64,000 bases of DNA from Pyrrhoderma lamaoense (lineage: Eukaryota > Basidiomycota > Agaricomycetes > Hymenochaetales > Hymenochaetaceae): the NCBI GenBank assembly GCA_002794735.1, contig NBAZ01000002.1, positions 62,001-126,000 on the forward strand. The letters run 5' to 3'. Shown here piece by piece: positions 40,101 to 51,542 of this stretch. The notes under the pieces were generated by a model, which was given only the letters and a program-made list of their open reading frames with translations, had not been told where the DNA came from and did no database searches. Made by a program: the position numbers and the translations under genes. Position 1 is the stretch's first letter. Every line of letters begins with the position of its first letter.

Positions 40101-40737
40101 GCAAGGATTGACCTGGAGAAGCTGTAAAGAGGTGATGGAAAGGACTGTCAAACTTCCTGGGTACGACAATGATGATGAAATCAAGCATAATATTATTGGA
40201 AAAGCTGGTCTACATTCTCAGCCTTCGCCAGTTAAGAACTTAGAGCCCAATCTGTCGTCTTCAATTTGTCAACACTCGGATGAGAAACTAGATACTGCGT
40301 ATCTACCTTCTTCAGTACCGACGCGCCATCTTCAGTCGAGTTCATTTCAAAAATCCCATAATGTATCCATCCCAATCCCATCGTCTGGGACCAGACCTCG
40401 CGGAAAACAGTTTCCAAAGGTTAGTGATGCAGGTATGGGGATCATGATGCGCGGAAGCATGCCTGTCGGTGGAACAACTTGGAAGACCGTCTCTTCTTCT
40501 TCAACTCGTGCACCTCCTCTACCGACTAATCCTGTATTCTCTCGAAATAGAATGTTTGCAACTGGACCAGGGTTCGGATTTACATCTGGTGGTATCGCAT
40601 TGACGTCTCGCGGCTTGGTAAACATGGCTCCAAAACGGAGAATAAAGTTGAAACACATTCGGGATCTTGCACCCACTGCCCGTGCGCTTCAGAGATCACA
40701 ACTGAAGCCTAGAGAAAAATTATCAAAGTTGACATGA
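37199..40737 (+). CDS. UPF1-like superfamily 1 helicase with N-terminal exonuclease-like region
   Basis: A basidiomycete-type SF1 helicase related to UPF1/Sen1; members unwind RNA or DNA using ATP. The N-terminal 200 residues (VYLGVAILLTPTTGLLEAIA, AVLTGLPMARIIMHI) resemble the degenerate 3'-5' exonuclease-like region of this family. Helicase motifs: TLNQSQARVVEAM (Q motif), GPPGTGKTFTISA (Walker A, 38640), NLVIDEVSQIALFDY (Walker B), CCFGDPNQC (motif III), DLLHFKDQVLFLDTQCR, VCVITPYDAQRSVIQDAL, VDSYQGNEADYIVLSVVR (motif V) and NVMLTRCRKGMVIVT (motif VI). The C-terminal 200 residues are disordered. Several introns are clear. Frame changes (-1) are needed near 37770, 38250-38290, 38775 and 39470. 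Motifs are complete, so the true protein should be active. Confidence 0.8.
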
Positions 40738-41063
40738 AGGTGTAAATGAAAGAAGAACGTGAGATACAGTTTTTTTTCACGCAAGTGAATTAGATTGCAT
40801 AGAGGTGTGTAGTTCATAATGTTGTGTATGACTGTCGACTGTTTCATTAACCGGACAAAGATTCACTATGACGTGTAATTTTGAAAGTAGTTTGTGCTTA
40901 GAAGTCTGAGATATGAATTTAGCGAAATGTATAATCTTATCATGTTATTCAATTGCTTGAAGGTCGCGTCTTTTTTCTTTTTACTATTGTTAACTAAGAT
41001 AATATAACTTACTGAGAAGACGAGTCAAGATTTAGAAGTTTTTGTGAAATTGAAAAAAAATTT
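40738..41063. other. 3' region of the helicase gene up to the tRNA
   Basis: About 325 AT-rich bases; no gene seen apart from the Pol III terminator next to the tRNA. Confidence 0.4.
41053..41060 (-). terminator. RNA polymerase III terminator of tRNA-Met
   Basis: On the minus strand the tRNA 3' end is followed, after three A, by a run of eight T. This is a standard Pol III stop signal and supports a transcribed tRNA gene. Confidence 0.7.
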
Positions 41064-41168
41064 GCTCCAAGCAAGACTCGAACTTGCGACTTCGAGATCA
41101 CTCTTCTTATGTTAGAAGATCATACTGTCGTATGAGACTCGCACTCTAACCAACTGAGTTATTGAAGC
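41064..41168 (-). tRNA. tRNA-Met (CAT, elongator type) with intron
   Basis: The minus strand folds as an elongator tRNA-Met. The acceptor arm GCTTCAA pairs with TTGGAGC (one G-U pair), the D arm is CTCAGTTGGTTAGAG, the anticodon loop contains CTCATA with anticodon CAT, and the T arm is GCAAG-TTCGAGT-CTTGC. The anticodon stem CGAGT/TCTCG has the same terminal U-U pair as yeast elongator Met. An intron of about 33 nt lies directly 3' of position 37, as in nuclear tRNA genes. A T8 terminator follows. Degenerate fragments of the same gene occur in the 53-61 kb array. Confidence 0.88.
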
Positions 41169-42217
41169 GATATTTATCCTAATGTAAGAAACTTACCAAC
41201 ACGCGCAAATTTATTATGTTTCACAGAGTAGGCGGGAAAAACGCAGGCACGGAACCAAATCTGATGTCTTTAGTTGACAACCCGTCAGACCACTTCGTAT
41301 CTTTCTCGCGCTTCAACATCCTGAAAATCTTAGAATTAAAATAATATATACGACTGCTTAGAGAAACTTACCACCCTACGCAAAAACGACTCATAAGTAT
41401 ACTTGCAACCACCGACCTGCAGACCAGGCCACAACATCGCTCGGACTAGACTTAGCGTCCTCTACGTCTCTTAGTCGCTAGTTTTTTTGCTTGGCAAGAA
41501 GCGAGATTGAAACTCCTCTCATACTGCTGGAGGATCTGATGATACGGTCGAGATCGGTCCTTTGATAAACGGGCGAGAGCTAATATAGACACTGTGATCA
41601 AGAAGAAGAGTGGCCTTGATATAGTACAGTGAAGAACGATGGGATGAAAAAAATAAAGAAAAATTTACTGACCAACAAATAGAGACCCTCTTTCGTCCAG
41701 AGAGTGTGCTGGTGTGTGGTTGTGAATGATAAGTCTGCACATGTAAAGCGACCCTGAATTTACGTATGTGGTGCTTTTGTACAAGCTGCGAGTAGTTTTA
41801 TTTTACACTGATCAATGAGATTAAGCTTACAGACCAACCACTCCTTGTTACCAGAAACTCTATGAAGGAATAACACGTTCCAACCACTTCAAAGAAAGAG
41901 CTAGAGCTTAAGTATAACCTATAACAAAATCTTAGTGTGTTCGTAGCTTCCATTACTGATGATGTTGATAAAATAGCAAAAACATTCATCCATTGAAACA
42001 CATCCCATTGTTCTTTTTTTTTCAGTGTTGTTTCCGACGACGCTTTGTTTGTTGACTTGTTTTAGTTGCTTCTTTCAAAGTGGTTCTACCCAGGAGCTAC
42101 TGAACATGTACGTAACCAAGGAAGTGTCAACAAGGGCCACCAAGAGCCACTCACAAAGGAGACGCTATACTATTATAAATAACGACTTGTCGCGAAATTT
42201 CATATGTCACTAAAGCT
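41169..42217. repeat. tRNA-flanking segment duplicated in the 53-61 kb array
   Basis: No gene is recognised, but this 1-kb segment upstream of the 297-codon gene recurs. The GTAGGCGGGAAAAA block at about 41229 reappears at 53972 and 60556. The block at 41525-41700 (GAGAGCTAATATAGA, then GAAGAACGATGGGATGAAA, then TTACTGACCAACA) reappears at 60900-61080. The order tRNA-Met, this flank, gene is preserved in the copies, so the whole forms one duplicated module. Confidence 0.65.
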
Positions 42218-43111
42218 ATGAAGGTCAAAATACCGAAAACCATCAGGTACAACCGACGTACAACCTCAATCCTAACATTGCCTTCCAATCGAAAAGGCTA
42301 CGCCCCATCTAAATCCACTCTGAACCTGGGAGGTTCTAACGGCGAGGCCTTCTCAACGTGCGATGGCAATGGTATAAACTCTTCAACAAATGTCGAGGAG
42401 CATTCGACGGGCGATATTCATACCATCGTGGGCCACGAGGGCATTTCTAAACACAGCAGAAAGTCCAACATGGCAACAGTAGGAGACCCAAAAGAACACG
42501 AACAATCTCCTAAGCCCAAGGATGAACACCAAGCCTTCGAATACAGCACACCAGTGAAGGGCAAACAGAGGCACCCCACCGAAGAACAAATAACTGAAAT
42601 TGTTGATACGTCCTCCATCAACGGGATGATTTTCCTATGCAATATACTGACAGCCTTCTTAAAATGCAAGCACGACACGCTCAGATCGTGGCACAACGAG
42701 TATCCTGCTGCTGGGCGACGATTAAAGCCAGATATCTCTAATAACTTACAGAATATCGTACCCGATGGAGAACTCGTCTCACTCGTTGGCAACCTTTTCT
42801 ATGATCCTCGCGAGTCGCCCGTCACCCACATCAATGATGGATCAGACACAAAAGAAGTCCCGCACTCAAAGCCTGAACGGAGACTCAAAATTATCGAAGG
42901 CATTCGAAGAATACTAACGCAAACCGTTGAAAAGGGTTCAAAAGAGAATTACGAAATAACTACTGACGATATCAAGTTGTTGGCGGATATCGATAAATCG
43001 ATACCAAAGCCATTTTACGACAAGCTCGATAAACTCTTCACGAGAAAAAAAGACAAGATAGCAATGGCCGCACTGCGACAAGTCGATAAAAATAATATTG
43101 GCTTGAAATAA
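42218..43111 (+). CDS. Unknown 297-aa protein, founder of a dispersed family
   Basis: A single uninterrupted frame of 298 codons, MKVKIPKTIRYNRRTT to NNIGLK. It is hydrophilic, with no signal peptide or membrane helix; the first half looks disordered and the second half helical (LKIIEGIRRILTQTV, DDIKLLADIDKSIPKPFYDK, KDKIAMAALRQVDKNN). I do not recognise the family. Decayed relatives exist at 54090-54660, 57260-57860 and 61140-61917: they share the EDELQAF/DEHQAFE segment, the IIEGIRRI/ILGGIKRFI segment and the C-terminal KLFTRKKDKIA block. A conserved segment and a tRNA-Met gene lie upstream here and, in broken form, upstream of the copies. Being intronless in an intron-rich genome is notable. 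It appears to be a lineage-specific gene. Confidence 0.6.
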   Translation: MKVKIPKTIRYNRRTTSILTLPSNRKGYAPSKSTLNLGGSNGEAFSTCDGNGINSSTNVEEHSTGDIHTIVGHEGISKHSRKSNMATVGDPKEHEQSPKPKDEHQAFEYSTPVKGKQRHPTEEQITEIVDTSSINGMIFLCNILTAFLKCKHDTLRSWHNEYPAAGRRLKPDISNNLQNIVPDGELVSLVGNLFYDPRESPVTHINDGSDTKEVPHSKPERRLKIIEGIRRILTQTVEKGSKENYEITTDDIKLLADIDKSIPKPFYDKLDKLFTRKKDKIAMAALRQVDKNNIGLK

Positions 43112-44734
43112 TCGTAATATGGGGATTGCTAGAAACCCGTCAGCTTATCATAGTTAGGAAGTATTATTGTATTAATGTAATTATTGTTAATATGTGATAT
43201 CGTGATTACCCTCTACTTGAGTGAGGACTCTAGGAGCCTATCTAAGAACTCACGTACAGAATGGTATACTTGGACACTGGAGCTATCTTCATAACTCATA
43301 TCCGAATGTGGTTATTGCTGGTTACAGCGAGGCATATCTTTTGATAGTCATTCGCATGGTTGTGTGCAGATTATCCCTATTAGTGGCAACAACGAGCCGA
43401 CCAAAGTGGTTGTGCATGTACAATAGAACCACCAGCAATGGGACAATAAAAAAAAGTACGTCCAAGATAATCATGATGCCCCACCAAAGTCGGCACCACA
43501 AACCACCAAACCACTTTTACAACACTAAACCTTTTAATTTATTCCAATCTATAGCTCCCGTCTCATCAAATAATCCTGCAGGTCTCAGTTGAGTGGAGCT
43601 CTCATCTGAAGTGAACAATATGCATATCATAAACTCGGATATACGTTCCGTTGCATTGTCATAAATCTCAACTAATATTGTTCTAAAAAACAGAGCGCAC
43701 AAAATCAGATAGCTATTTAAGCGAGCTTACCCTGGAAAACTTGCTCGCTACAGAGTGGTCTAGAATATATAGATCAATTTTTGATTCAAGTGGTTCAATC
43801 TAGGTTGCCGCCGCGACCAAATCCTCCTTTTTATAGAAGAAAGGTCTCGTTCCTCTTCATGAAGAAATATATTTTATGGTCCCAGGTTTCACTATCCTAT
43901 CTATATTTTCATGTACGATGTCATACGTATGAAACGATGTGATTTTAGGAGAGGAAATCGATGAAGGTACGGATAAATGGATGTTATTATGCACACAGTT
44001 GCACAAAAACATGATATTCCATGATGAAAATTGTTTCTATAATAGGAAAACAATGAAAAAAGGGTCCTTGATCGTCACCAAAAAAAGCTTGATCCAACGT
44101 ACGGTCATTGTCTAATAAATTAGATAGACATGCTCTCTATAAGCTTAAAAATTGTGATAGACTTTAATGATTATAATAATCGGTAGCTTCTCTTTGTCCA
44201 GATGATTGTTTAAATTTCTAAGAGGATAAATAAATCTTAAATATGTACATGTGTTCAGCCGATCTCTGACCCTGTTTTAAACACGATGCATCTCTTCTAA
44301 ACGCATCATTCTCTTTATAATTGCATGCACCCCTTTTCGTTATGTTGTGATGCGTGATAATAACGTTTTCTGCATTTCTTTAAAGCAGTTTTCGGAAAGT
44401 ATCATTGTTCTCTTGATGAAGCTCGCATCAACAAAAATGTTGTAAGAAGCACCATTGTTCAATCTAGGTAACATGAAGCACCAGTTTCGTTAACACGATG
44501 TTACTTCTTTTACGTCTGAGAGGATTTCACCAGCTAATAATCTTTCTTATAGTGCTCAGCAACCGGCCGAAAAATGTTACGCGTTATCGTACTATACTAA
44601 TAATAACATAATGTGATTGTTGGAAACTGACATCCTATATCAACAAACCACAACAAACCAGCTCCGCAAATCGAGCCACCTCTTTTAAACACTAACCGCT
44701 CCCAAAGTACCATGAGTTTACGCGAGACTCAGGC
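43112..44734. other. 1.6-kb intergenic region, no gene seen
   Basis: AT-rich sequence with only short open frames on either strand. One frame at 43221-43592 has no recognisable motif and biased composition, and I do not support it as a gene. Confidence 0.4.
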
Positions 44735-45429
44735 ATGATGGACCCTCTCACAAAGAACGTCAACCAATTGTCTGCTCTCGAGAAATCCGCCATCAGTAAC
44801 TTGCTTTTGGGGTGCGAGAGAGAACTCGCCACACACATAAGCTTCAAGAAAATGGGTGTAGACAGGCTCTATGGATGCCTCTACGACTTCCTGGAAGAAA
44901 TGAATGAAATTGGAAATCATCCTCTAACGTTTGTTTGGTTCCCCGGCCTGAGCAGAATTCCACAACGATCACGATGTCTCTTTTCGGCATTTTCCACTTT
45001 AAGGGAGATAATGGATGGTGCTAGCAGCTTTAGATCTGGGTCTGGTCGATTCAATAAAGACGAGATCTAGCTTACTCGAGGGCACACAGGCTATTTAAAC
45101 GAAGGAAGGGTTAAGCCTGAAAGACTTACGTCTCGGTTGGAAGGATATAGACAAATTAGCTGAAAGAGATTCCAATGAACCGATCCTGGAGATTCATACG
45201 ATGATCTCTCAGGAAATTCACGAGCTGGAATACGATTATGTTAAATCAGTACTTGAGAAATACAAAGAAATGTGCGATTACAGTGACCTCTGAAACGCAC
45301 GGCCTTGGACCAGGGGTGTGTTTACCACTGAGCCAAGCTCGAAATATTGTACTATCATTATGGATATTGGCCGAGCAAGCCCTTCCGAATCCCACCGACC
45401 TATCGATTCGTTATTTGATAAACCATTGA
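44735..45429 (+). pseudogene. Decaying hypothetical gene
   Basis: The frame starting at 44735 reads MMDPLTKNVNQLSALEKSAI and runs 111 codons to 45070; it looks like a soluble helical protein (LLLGCERELATHISFKKMG, LYDFLEEMNEIG). After stops, coding-like text resumes at 45105-45292 (LRLGWKDIDKLAERDSNEPI, ISQEIHELEYDYVKSVLEKY) and again near 45340-45429 (IVLSLWILAEQALPNPTDL). No intron signals join these parts convincingly, so this is probably a broken gene. The family is unknown. Confidence 0.4.
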
Positions 45430-46777
45430 TGCTCTAGATTCCGAAGCTGAGTCAGAGCTCGTGATCCGTAGGTTCCAAGAATTGAGAGAAAAGGCTTCCA
45501 TCCACAATTCTTTATTTCTGTACTGTTAGAAACACGTGGAGATGTGATAGAGCTTGTCATTATTTAGCTACAGCGTATCTATATACTATCCGAACATCTG
45601 CAATGATTGCCCGATACTGTTTGGTACATTCCACAGACTGATGAATGATCTGTCACATATATCGATCTTTTGTCGACTCACTTGACTGAGATCCAAATCC
45701 TATTCGATGCTCTAGACTGGAAAACATGAATGACTTTGCAGATGATCTCTACGATAAGCCTATCCGAGAGCGTTTACGATGTTCTCTGATAATTTCACAA
45801 GCTTGAAATCCATACGCTTTGTTCGCTCGAGAGTTATAATACTTATGTGAAAGTCTCTGAGCTATGTAGCTTTAACGTTATCAGCGCTTATACATTTCTG
45901 GAGGTTATATTAGTAGTATTACAGAGAAGGGGCAACGTGGAGGAGATGAGGCCTATTGTAGAAGCCTTGAAATTATGATGTATGATACTTATATATTTAT
46001 AAGTAGTTGGCGTAGGGATATATTGTATGTGAGATCGCTTAAAGTTAAAACAAATAAAATTCCATAGAATTCAAGTCAATTGGCCGCTTGCTCAGCATTC
46101 AAGTTACTCTTCTCGCCTCTCAGAAAGATAAGGGGACACTAGTAAAGAGCGATACAAAGCAAAGTGTTTTTGTAGCTTTTACATCTCTCTCAGGCTGTCA
46201 TGGTTTATCTCAAACTAGTGTCAAGTAATGCTAAAGTCTCCACTCCATATACACGCGTTATCACCAGTCAGTCTCTAACAAACTTTATTATCCTTCTCAA
46301 AGTGAGAGAGTGGAGTATATAGAGAGAGATCCGTAGTATTCTACTAGTATATACTCATGCATGCCGTTTTCAGCTATAAGGACCACATGTATTAAGATCA
46401 GCAGAATACCTACTTCTCAAGTTCTACAGCTTCTCTCTTACTCCTTCTGTCTAAAAGAGGTGATAATGACTCCAGGAAAGCCATGTGCATACACACAAGC
46501 ACTCCCTGCCACCCAAGAGAACGTCATGCCATGAACCACATAGTTTACGGTAATATACCCCTAATTTCAAGAACTTTATCATCATTTGGTATTCTTCTCC
46601 CCAACGAGAGTGGTATTATATCATTAGTTAGCTTTTGGGGGGGAAGATCCCGGTTGCTCATATATACCCCTTTCCCCCCATATCAAATACTAGGACCCCC
46701 TTCCTGATCCAGCTCCAAATTCCAGCTCCCAGTCTGTGTTGATAACTCCGACTATTGCGAGCTAAGAGTTCGCAACC
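45430..46777. other. 1.35-kb intergenic region, no gene seen
   Basis: No intact gene. Some helix-like coding scraps near 45430-45970 may continue the decayed gene upstream. The stretch 46640-46777 is C-rich and probably contains the GST promoter. Confidence 0.4.
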
Positions 46778-48171
46778 ATGCCCCATATCGAGAGACAATC
46801 GCCGCCTATTACTAGCAAGAGACAGACACCGATACTAACTTTATACGATGCACGCTCCACTCTAGAAGAAAAGACAATCTCCCCGTTTTCTGTCAGAATA
46901 AGGTATGATAGCATTCAAAAAGTTGTTAATATACTACTTATCCTCAAATTCGTCGAATTCTATAATCCTCTCACCTACCATCACTATCACCAATCCCTTC
47001 TCCCCCCACCTGATACAGGATGCTACTGAACTACAAGAAACTTCGGTATCGCTCAGAATGGATCGACTACTCAGAAATCGAAGATCTCTGCAAAGCTCTC
47101 GACGTAAAACCCACAAGCAAGAAAGTAGACGGAAGCCCACGATACACGATCCCTTTTATGAAAGTCGAGTACTACCAACACGATCCTAACTCTCCCGAGT
47201 CCAAAACGATCTTCATCTCAGACTCACCTAACATCGCAGAATTCGTCGATAACATCCAACTTGAAGTCGATGATCATACTTCTCAGGCTCAGTAGAGGAT
47301 AACCTGAAGAATTCGAACCATCTCGTTCATGCTGTCAACGGAAGCCATCATCAACATCATCATAAATCAGCCGCGAAGCCAGACTCGACAGGTAACAATC
47401 TTCTTTTCGGTCCGGGTTTGAACTCCGGTACGTCACTCACATATAGTAGCATATAGTAGTAGTCGAGTGAAAGAGTGTCCTACCGCTATAATACCGAATG
47501 ACATATCTTAAACTGATACCTCTCTCCATAGCACCCCAAGCCCAAGCCCAAACCCAAACCCATGTCCGCCTCCTTCCCCCATACCTCAAAGTCTACACAA
47601 CAACCTTCCGTTCCTACCTACTCCAAAGCCTCTTCCTCCCCTTAATCCGCTGCATCCTCCCAGACTTCCTCTCCAACCTTTCCCGGACCAATCCGCCTGG
47701 GTCACCAGTACAAGAAAAGAGATGATCGGAGTCCATGTGTCCGATATGGTACCTAAGGATGGAGGGGAGATGGAGGAAGCTTGGGCTGTAGTGGAGAGTG
47801 CGTTTGATCAGCTTGCTGAGATGCTAGATGACGCACAGCCATCCCTCCCTTCCTCATCATCCGAAGAAGGAGACGAAACGAGTGATACCCATAATCACGA
47901 CATATCAGTATCAAACAACGGGAACAGAAACGGATGCGAGACAATTGTTGAAAGACCAACCCCCAATTCCAATCCCAATCCCAAGTCCACCAACTTCCAG
48001 ATAATCAAAAACCAAATAACCTATTCCGACATGGAACTAGCCAGCATCCTCTTCTTCGTCAAACGCATCAGTCCTACAAACGGATGGAAGCGTCTCCGCG
48101 ATCGGAACGATGGGAGATGGGCTAGGATGCTCGAGTTTTATGACGAGTGGTTGCCTGGAAAGTCTGACTAG
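46778..48171 (+). CDS. Glutathione S-transferase-like protein
   Basis: A thioredoxin-fold protein of the fungal GST group with a UstS/GstA-like C-terminal domain; such enzymes conjugate or reduce with glutathione in the cytosol. Exon 1 (46778 to about 46901) has ILTLYDARSTLEEKTISPFS. Exon 2 begins at 47019 with MLLNYKKLRYRSEWIDYSEI, then KPTSKKVDGSPRYTIPF and FISDSPNIAEFVDN, the usual cis-Pro/Ser-Asp region. The intron 47392-47531 (140 nt) is long because it holds a tRNA-like sequence. The C-terminal helical domain has EEAWAVVESAFDQLAEMLDD, ITYSDMELASILFFVKRI and NDGRWARMLEFYDEWL. Two -1 changes are needed: within 47278-47296 and near 47722 (between QEKR and MIGV). An acidic, Asn-rich insertion near 47860-47990 is unusual. 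Confidence 0.75.
47406..47498 (-). tRNA. tRNA-Glu (TTC)-like sequence inside a GST intron
   Basis: On the minus strand the ends TTCGGT and ACCGAA pair, the loop CTTTCAC fits a Glu anticodon TTC, and a CACT/AGTG anticodon stem forms once an intron of about 28 nt is removed. A GTTCAAA T-loop lies between CCGG and CCGG. The D arm is short, the T stem has only four good pairs, and no T-run follows, so it may be a tRNA pseudogene or contain a base error. It is antisense to the GST gene and lies wholly within its intron. Confidence 0.45.
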
Positions 48172-49156
48172 GTATCGTGAGTTTGTGTTTTTTGTTGTTG
48201 TTATGGTGGTGGTGGTATTGGTGGTGGTGATGTGTGTTGCATGTTTGGCCGTTCAATTTTTCAGTCACTCCCCTCCCCCCTCCATTCTGGTGAGGTGAGG
48301 TAGAGATGACAAGAAAACTAACTTGTAGCTATTTACTTGTGAAAAACCCGAATCCTTTTTTGTATGACGGTGTAAGCTAATAAAGTATAAAAAGGCTGTT
48401 TGATACCCGGATGTTCACGATATAAAACAATAGTACTTGTTTCTTGTTCAACGATACAAGTCGATTGAACACTTTCGAAATCGTCATATTATATGCTAAA
48501 AGTAATCAGCGTCACCACTTTTTCTTCCTGAGAATCGTAGTGCTGAAATCCGTAATCCAGTAAAACGCTTGCATATGTTAGGAAGTAGTGTCGAAGCAAC
48601 GCGGGAGAAACCAAGAAACCTCCTTGTTTTCAAATTTACTCTTTCCTCTTGCTAAATCATTATCCTTAACCCTCTATGTGTTTCTTTTCTTTGCTATTTT
48701 CTAGTGTAAAATGGAAGTACACATTTGAGTATTGATTTTGAACCCCCACTCCCCCTCCGGATATTTTGATTTTCCCAGCAGAGAGAGAGAAGGGTGGTGA
48801 TAATTATAAATTATCACGATCATCTTTTTCTCGCTTATCACATGAGATTGATAGACTCGAACAAGATATAAGTTGAATTACGAATAACGATGAGAGGGCT
48901 AGAGAATGATGAATAAGAAAACTTTTGAAGTGAAATAAAAGAAAGAAAGAGAAAGAGAAAAGGTTGTTTAGGGAAGCTTGACTAATCTCTCTCCCTTCTT
49001 CCTCGCTCCCCCTAACCTTGAGAGAACTTTGAAGTTTAGGCACTTGGTTATTAATACCTCTAGACTAAGTTAAATCCAGCTTTCATATTAGAGGACCCCC
49101 GAAGACGGACCTACCATCCACTTCTTGTTGTTACCCCGACTTGACTAACCTTGACG
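48172..49156. other. 1-kb intergenic region, no gene seen
   Basis: No gene recognised. A GGT-rich tract at about 48205-48238 lies just after the GST stop; the stretch 48930-49010 is purine then pyrimidine rich and probably belongs to the hydrolase promoter. Confidence 0.4.
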
Positions 49157-50797
49157 ATGCCGACGACCGCAACCACGACCACGACCATATTCCCGGACTT
49201 GCAAAAGGCGAAGGTAGATGACGGGACTGAATTCGCGTATATCGATTCTGGGCCTCCTGTCAGTGATAGTGAAGCATATACAACGCTTGTGATCGTTCAT
49301 GGATATATGTATACAGCTCGTCAGTATCTTCTTTACTAATACAAATGCTTTCATCGCGGGTTCTCTCATGTCCATACCCAACTTCAATTTCCATTAACCA
49401 CATACGTTATCATCTCGACTCACATTCTTCCTCTTTCACATCCAAACCAAACCATATCAATTTTAAATTAATAACACTCTCATAAACAAACAGAAAACTT
49501 CGCCCGTCTACTACCTCTCTCAACGAAACACAACACACGCATAATAGCTCTAAACAGGCGAGACTACATAGGCACAACCCCTTCTCCCCATCCGAGCTAG
49601 CACAAATCAGCGAAAGCTCAAGACCAGAAGAACATGAGAGGTTCTTACGTGAACGCGGGGAAGAAATCGCAAAGTTTCTCGTATGGGTTATCAAGAACCT
49701 GAAACGTCCCTCCCGTCCCACTTCCAGCACCACCACCACCGGAGGTGATGGAGGGATAGCGTTAATGGGCTGGTCACTCGGGAACATCTTCACTTTCGCA
49801 TTCATGGCTCACTTACATCTGTACCCGCAGGATGTCATTCAGACACTAGAGCCTTATCTTCGGGCGTTTTTCATATACGGTAAGTAAACCCCCCGTTCAT
49901 TTTTCTTAATATTACATTACGCGAAATTCGATCTTATCTGATGTCCTCTTTTTTTTTTTTCTTTCTGGCATACACGCTTCTTAATCCATCTCGATTTATC
50001 TCTCTCTCTCATTTCACATAACCTATCAATAAACACAACAACAGAAAGCGGAGCAGGCACATACGGCTACCCAGCTCCCTTCTACCATCCAATCCGAGAC
50101 GATACAATCCCACCCCGTCTACGCGGGATCACCTTCGGCATCTGGGCGTCCACATACTACGACCACCCATACTACGCCCACACCGCAAACCTCGAGCTCG
50201 AACGGGACATCTCGACGCTCGTCCAAAAACCGGCGTCAAAGCGGGAGAGAAAACACGTTCGAGACGCTCTCTGCTGAGGAGATCGCTACGTGTGTTGATC
50301 CTGGGCCTTCTCAGCGTTCGGATTTGCCGTTACAGAAGGCGATTAGCCTTGAGAGGTTGAGGGAGCAGACGGAGAGGACGTTGGTCGGTGTGATTGAGAA
50401 ACCTGGGGTTGAGGAGGGTGGTGGTGGTGATGACGACAGTGGTGCTGGTAGACAAAACCTAGTTCTGCCTGATGTAGAAGTCTATAACCTATACGGACAT
50501 TCATCTATGTGGAGCGTTCACTGGGGTCTTTGGGAGCTCGATAAAGACTTGCCAAAGTGGAAGGAGAACGCAGAGCGTGTAAAAGGGAAGATGAGACCTC
50601 TTCGTTCTCTCCCCGTACAAAGGGCGAATCACTTTGTGAGTCCTGAGTCCTTACAAAGTCTAGAAAGACGTTCTAAAGGACCTGTTCGCTGATTTTTATT
50701 TTCTTTGAATTTTGTGAAAAAAATATAGATACATTGGGATCAACCTGATGTATTTCTAGAAACTATAACTCAAGCGATACGACACGAACGTGATTAA
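49157..50797 (+). CDS. Alpha/beta hydrolase
   Basis: An alpha/beta-hydrolase-fold protein; the substrate is unknown. The ATG at 49157 (MPTTATTTTTIFPDL) was chosen as the first in frame. Exon 1 carries LVIVHGYMY (oxyanion-hole HG motif). Later parts are IIALNRRDYIGTTP, LRERGEEIAKFLVWVI, ALMGWSLGNIFTFAFMAHL (nucleophile elbow G-W-S-L-G), a lid-like region with YDHPYYAHT, and after a second intron the C-terminal HWDQPDVFLETITQAI, whose His-Trp fits the catalytic histidine. The stop is at 50797. Frame changes are needed near 49598 and near 50252, the latter at a run of four A. Serine, acid and histidine candidates are all present. Confidence 0.72.
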
Positions 50798-51542
50798 TTC
50801 TTGTCACGCTTTATGTTTTCTTTCTTTATGGAAGAGGAGTGGGAGTTTCTCTAGCTATAACAAGAATCTGTATCACTGTACTATACGCGACATTAAGGGA
50901 AGGGGAATCAACATGAAAGGAAAAAGAACATTGAATGTATGAATATCTTTCAACCATTTCTCATTCTTTTTTGGGTACTCAAATTTCTTGAAATGAGTCT
51001 CTATTTTTTTTGGTTTTTCGGTTCGTGTTAGTTGTTGGTTTATGCAGTTGTATTCCATGTCATGTATTATTAGAAGAAAAAGAGAGATAAACCGGAAGTT
51101 TTTTCAAGGTATTTTGTCACCTTTATTATATCGTGTTAATTTAATGTATAGCTGGAAGCAAATCACTGATCTCTTGTGGTTATAATAAAGTGGCTGATGT
51201 CGGTCATTGATTTAATCAATGTGGATCCAATTATCTTTTTTTTATAAAAAATACTCCTTTCCTCCCAACTCATGCTAGTTTGCGGGAACAGGAGTACGGG
51301 ATGTAAACAGTAAAGTTCACGAATATCGACTCGTGTGACGGACGAAGACGAATCCCCTTGCCCCTTGTCACGGGATTCATCTCCATCGTCTCCCCCGCAT
51401 AGTGATAGTCATTTGTCAATCAATTGAATCATATTTGGTGTGCATGTAGTTAGTAGTTAGTATACCTTATATCATATCAACTCACACATACTCTCACATC
51501 TTCCCTTCTTTCCTTCTTTTCTTTCAATCTTCTTCAACTACC
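50798..51542. other. 745-bp intergenic region, no gene seen
   Basis: AT-rich with T-runs; probably the hydrolase 3' UTR followed by the promoter of the next gene. A pyrimidine-rich leader (51495-51538) directly precedes the next ATG. Confidence 0.4.

Noticed and set aside
45298..45346. A minus-strand sequence resembling a tRNA D arm (GGCTCAGTGGTAAACAC)
   Set aside because: No matching acceptor or T arm was found on either side.
47532..47562. CCCAAGCCCAAGCCCAAACCC repeat resembling telomeric sequence
   Set aside because: It is within the GST reading frame (PQAQAQTQT), not the fungal CCCTAA unit, and not terminal.
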